From CAVQUE01 sp046290435 (GTDB lineage: Bacteria; Actinomycetota; Acidimicrobiia; Acidimicrobiales; UBA8592): DNA of 64,000 nt. The notes beneath the pieces were generated by a model, which saw only the letters and a list, made by a program, of their open reading frames with translations, searched no databases and was not told the DNA's origin. The position numbers and the translations under genes are program-made. The stretch covers positions 138,304 through 202,303 of the forward strand of contig JBKAGO010000035.1 of the NCBI GenBank assembly GCA_046290435.1, read 5' to 3'. Within the stretch, counting starts at the first letter, position 1, and each line of letters starts with the position of its first letter. Below are positions 60,998 through 64,000 of this stretch, piece by piece.

Positions 60998-61064
60998 ACA
61001 GCACGGTACCGCGGCTCGGCCCCGCTTCTCCGGACATCGCCCGGCCAGCGGTAGCCTCCGTCGG

Positions 61065-61538
61065 ATGGCCCCTCCCGATGCGAAGATCGTCGCGACGAAC
61101 CGTCAGGCTCGGCGCGAGTTCGAGATCCTCGACACGATCGAGGCGGGCATGGTCCTCCAGGGCAGCGAGGTCAAGTCCTTGCGCACCGGCAAGGCCCAGC
61201 TGGCCGAGGCCTACGCCCGGATCCACAACGGCGAGGTGTGGATCAACTCGCTGCACATCTCCCAGTACGAGCACTCCTCGGCCGCCTTCGGCCACAACAG
61301 CGACCGCCCCAAGAAGCTGCTGATGCACAAGGGAGAGATCACCCGGCTCCAGGCCCAGATCGATCAGAAGGGCCTGACCCTGGTGCCGCTGTCGCTGTAC
61401 TTCCGCGACGGGAGGGCCAAACTCGAGCTGGCCCTGGCCCGCCGCAAGCGGCTGGTCGACAAGCGCCAGACCATCGCCCAGCGCGAGGCCGATCGCGAGG
61501 CCCAACGCGAGATGTCGCGGGGCCTGCGCGGCCGCTGA
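61065..61538 (+). CDS. smpB: SsrA-binding protein SmpB
   Basis: A 157-residue SmpB, the protein partner of tmRNA in trans-translation. NRQARREFEILDTIEAGMVL, the block GSEVKSLRTGKAQLAEAYA and the basic C-terminal tail KRLVDKRQTIAQREADREAQ are typical. The ATG at 61065 gives the family length. tmRNA itself is not next to it. Confidence 0.96.
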   Translation: MAPPDAKIVATNRQARREFEILDTIEAGMVLQGSEVKSLRTGKAQLAEAYARIHNGEVWINSLHISQYEHSSAAFGHNSDRPKKLLMHKGEITRLQAQIDQKGLTLVPLSLYFRDGRAKLELALARRKRLVDKRQTIAQREADREAQREMSRGLRGR

Positions 61539-61599
61539 GAACCTCTGCCACCCCCCAACAGCCGGATCTCGGTGGCGGTCGGCGCCGCGAACCGCGACA

Positions 61600-62154
61600 G
61601 TGACCGTCATGCATCGCAGCACCGCCGACCTCGAGGCCGGCCTCGACCACATCCGCTCCTCGCCGATCGACGACGGTACTCTCGAGCTGGTCCTGCGCCG
61701 GCCTGCGGTGGACGAGCGTGAGGTGCTCGAGCTCGCCGAACTGTCGATCGACGAGGGCGTGGTCGGCGACACCTGGAACGTCCGTGGCAGCAAACGCACC
61801 ACGGACGGCTCGGCGCACCCCGACATGGCGCTCAACGTCATGAACGCCCGTGCCATCGAACTGATCGCGGGCCCACGGGAGCGGTGGCCGCTGGCGGGCG
61901 ATCAGCTGTACGTCGACCTGGACCTCAGCGCTGCCAACCTCGACCCCTGGACGAAGCTCGCCATCGGCACCGCGATCATCGAGATCACCGACCAGCCGCA
62001 CCTGGGCTGCGCGAAGTTCACGCAGCGGTTCGGCCTCGACGCCCATCGCTTCGTCAACTCCGAGGTCGGCCGGGCACTGAACCTGCGCGGCGTCAACGCC
62101 CGCGTCGCGCAGCCCGGCACCGTGCGCCCCGGAGACGTCATCACCCGCTGTTGA
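61600..62154 (+). CDS. MOSC-domain protein
   Basis: A 184-residue protein with a single MOSC domain; the conserved Cys sits in PHLGCAKFTQRFG. MOSC proteins bind sulfur for transfer to molybdenum cofactor or reduce N-hydroxylated substrates; small stand-alone versions are mostly uncharacterised. The start is GTG at 61600 or ATG at 61609. It follows smpB by 61 bp on the same strand. Confidence 0.82.
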   Translation: MTVMHRSTADLEAGLDHIRSSPIDDGTLELVLRRPAVDEREVLELAELSIDEGVVGDTWNVRGSKRTTDGSAHPDMALNVMNARAIELIAGPRERWPLAGDQLYVDLDLSAANLDPWTKLAIGTAIIEITDQPHLGCAKFTQRFGLDAHRFVNSEVGRALNLRGVNARVAQPGTVRPGDVITRC

Positions 62155-62365
62155 CACAGGCCCGAATGGCCGAGAACGGGCCGGCCTGGTGGCTGCGCGC
62201 TGGCTGCTCCCCGGAATCGCTATGGGAGCATGTCGGGTCGCCGACCGGGCGCGTGGTCGGGGTCGACTGTCGAGCGCGTCTGGCCGTGGAGCGGGTGCGT
62301 GGCATTGCAGATCGGGCGCGCCGATGCGCGGCAGCTGGCTGGAGATCGCGTGGGGGCGTGGGGGT

Positions 62366-63640
62366 TCATGGGATTTCGGTGCCGTCGGGGCGCAGGGTGT
62401 GCCACTGGCCGTGTTCGTCTCGGTAGACGGTGAAGCCTTTCTGGCGGAATCGGTTGTGCATGCCGCAGTCGGGCCCCCCGTTGCCGGGGTTGGTTCTTCC
62501 TCCTCGGCTGTGTTCGGTGAGGTGGTCGATCTCACATGCCGAGGCAGCGCAGCAGCCGATGAAGATGCATTGGTGCGATGCGGCTCTGGCGGCGTCCGGC
62601 TGCGCCGGTGAAGAAGCGGCGTCGCCCAGGTCGATGACGGTGCCTTTGGCGACGATCATGCGCCGGATGGCATGGACCATGGCGCAGGCGATGGCTTCAG
62701 TTGGGTAGGGGAGGACACCGTCTCGATGGTTTCGCACCGTAGGTGTGGGATCCGGCGCGTTGGTGTCGCCGGCGTAGCGGCGGGCCATGGTCTCGAAGGT
62801 CTCGGATGACCAGATGACGCTGTGGTGAAGCTCGGCACGGTGGGTGGAGGAGTTGGCGGCGTCTTCGAACAAGCCTCGAACGAGGGCGTGGCATCGCGCT
62901 GGGCCGGGGTGCGGGCCAAGTGGAGTTCGCAGGTGTCGCCGTGGATGGCTTTGGCGGCTTCCCAGTCGGCGAGGTATTCGGCGGATGTAGTACTGCCAGA
63001 TCTCGTCGATCTGCGCCCTGCATCGCAGCGAAGCCACCGTCGAGATCCCAGGACAGGTCGATGGGTTTGCCACGATCCGGGCATCACGATTGCGATGCAT
63101 ACGCTCGTTCGCAGGTTCTGCCCGTCTTCGTCGACAACCGCTCCCACTCGTGGAACCGGCGATCCCGAACGTCCGGTAATCCGAATGGCGGGTCTGGTCG
63201 AGGAACCATTCCTGGCAACACCATCGCCCCGCCACCCGAGGTTCACGTGCACGGCCAACAGGTGGACCTGGTCGATACCGATCCCCCCGACCCGGAACGC
63301 CGCAGCGATCAGATCCAGGGAGGCGAGCATGCGGCGGGCCCGGTCACGATCCAACGCCTCACCGCCCGAGTGGCGCCCAGAGATGACTTCAGGGTCTTCA
63401 CAGCAACCCGTCACCACGATGCAGGTTGCGGGCGTCGATGTTGGCCATCAACTCCAACTGCGCTGCATGCACCCGCCGCGCCAGACGGTCCAGCTCCACC
63501 ATCGCCGCGGTTGCCTCCGGCGACGACACCGGCGACAACCGGGAATCGAACAGCGCGTCGATCGCGGCGTCGAGCCCCACCAGGGGCCCGACTGCGTCGG
63601 AAGCGTCGGCCGGTCCGTCCGGCTGCACCAGCAATTCCAT
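62366..63640 (-). pseudogene. DUF222/HNH endonuclease (13E12-type) with many frameshifts
   Basis: A gene of about 425 codons begins at ATG 63640 (MELLVQPDGPADASDAVGPL) and ends at 62366 (RPDGTEIP). Its parts alternate between frames: HAAQLELMANIDARNLHRGD, then ARRMLASLDLIAAAFRVG, QEWFLDQTRHSDYRTFGIA, VVDEDGQNLR, NERMHRNRDAR, AQIDEIWQYYI, YLADWEAAKAIHGDTCELH, LVRGLFEDAANSSTHRAELH, and a final HNH region with CEIDHLTEHSRGG. I count about eight single-base frame changes, yet the protein text between them is well kept. Either the gene died very recently or the assembly has indel errors here. Confidence 0.8.
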
Positions 63641-63644
63641 GCAT

Positions 63645-63658
63645 CGAACACTAGTTCG
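63645..63658. promoter_or_regulatory. SOS (LexA) box
   Basis: CGAACACTAGTTCG is a perfect palindrome matching the actinobacterial LexA consensus CGAAC-N4-GTTCG. It lies 4 bp before the ATG of the DUF222/HNH gene. In mycobacteria several 13E12-family genes belong to the LexA regulon. Confidence 0.75.
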
Positions 63659-64000
63659 GAGGTGTGACAGTCTCGCCCGGCCGACGGCCACCCCGCGAAA
63701 TCTTCCATCAGAGGTGCCGCATATCCCGACGCCTCGGAGGGTGCACGGATCGGCGTACTCGTCAAACGGATCCAGACCCGTCGCCTCCCGCTCTTGTTCG
63801 CTGCGCTCACCGGCCGCTCGGGCCACGGCCAGACGACGACCGATGCGAGCTTCGCACCGCTCGGACCCCGTTCGACAGCGGCAGCCGTCCGGCACCAGCC
63901 ACCTAGACGGTTAGTTCCAAGGGGTTCGCGCGGTGCGCGCGATGATCCACCACTCAGGGCGCGAGGGTGTCCACGATCAGGGGGCTTGAACAGACCCTGA
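63659..64000. other. Region upstream of the DUF222/HNH gene
   Basis: I see no supportable gene in these last 342 bases. The minus-strand frame of the DUF222 gene stays open for 85 codons upstream of the chosen ATG, but that stretch lacks a start with a ribosome site and shows no DUF222 features. Nothing else is recognised. Confidence 0.5.

Noticed and set aside
61539..61599. tmRNA (ssrA) next to smpB
   Set aside because: The gap after smpB is only 61 bp and contains no tRNA-like acceptor or tag sequence.

Overview
The window is a GC-rich, gene-dense bacterial chromosome segment that points to Actinomycetota. It carries a mycothiol ligase (mshC), an InhA-type enoyl-ACP reductase, a phosphatidylinositol mannoside block (pgsA-patA-pimA), an FHA/FtsK ATPase of the type VII secretion kind, a perfect actinobacterial-type SOS box and a C-rich-loop RNA resembling the 6C family. 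The gene mix and the many lineage-specific secreted proteins suggest a deep-branching class such as Acidimicrobiia; that placement is inference. Start codons are ATG, GTG and one likely TTG, and 1-8 bp overlaps between co-directional genes are common.

Left part (1-17 kb, mostly minus strand). Reading leftward: thrS-HIT, then pgsA-patA-pimA, lemA with an M48-like gene, pdxS-pdxT, a TetR regulator and yebC (cut by the window edge). This is the actinobacterial thrS/HIT/pgsA/PIM/pdx/yebC neighbourhood, opened between HIT and pgsA by a secreted subtilase with FG-GAP repeats, a persulfide-dioxygenase-like MBL/rhodanese protein, a secreted deacetylase with RTX-like repeats and a small membrane protein.

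Middle (17-42 kb). plsC, mshC, inhA/fabI, a membrane-anchored HtrA, a CorC-like remnant, a heterodimeric ABC exporter plus a separate ABC ATPase, thiN-yceH, a two-gene type VII-like locus (WXG-type protein plus a 1438-residue FHA/FtsK ATPase), tpx, tRNA-Val overlapping an MFS gene, leuS, an SDR and an amidohydrolase, truncated haemoglobin opposite an XRE regulator, an HbhA-like protein with a strong promoter, and the 6C-like RNA just downstream of it.

Right part (42-64 kb). Menaquinone genes (menE on the plus strand; menD-menH-menC on the minus strand), an FAD-linked oxidase, a TrmA/RlmCD-family methyltransferase opposite rpe, clpP, a toxin-antitoxin pair with a 9-bp phased operator, tRNA-Leu, a secreted nuclease with a lamin-tail domain, the mec-cysM-murI-rph-rdgB neighbourhood known from mycobacteria but without cysO, smpB, a MOSC protein, and a frame-broken DUF222/HNH (13E12-type) gene behind an SOS box.

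Most genes are housekeeping. The points most worth a second look are the triple C-loop RNA, the minimal type VII-like locus, an M48 protein that has lost two zinc ligands, the phased GTAC operator, several precise palindromes, and a promoter-like array with no known gene.
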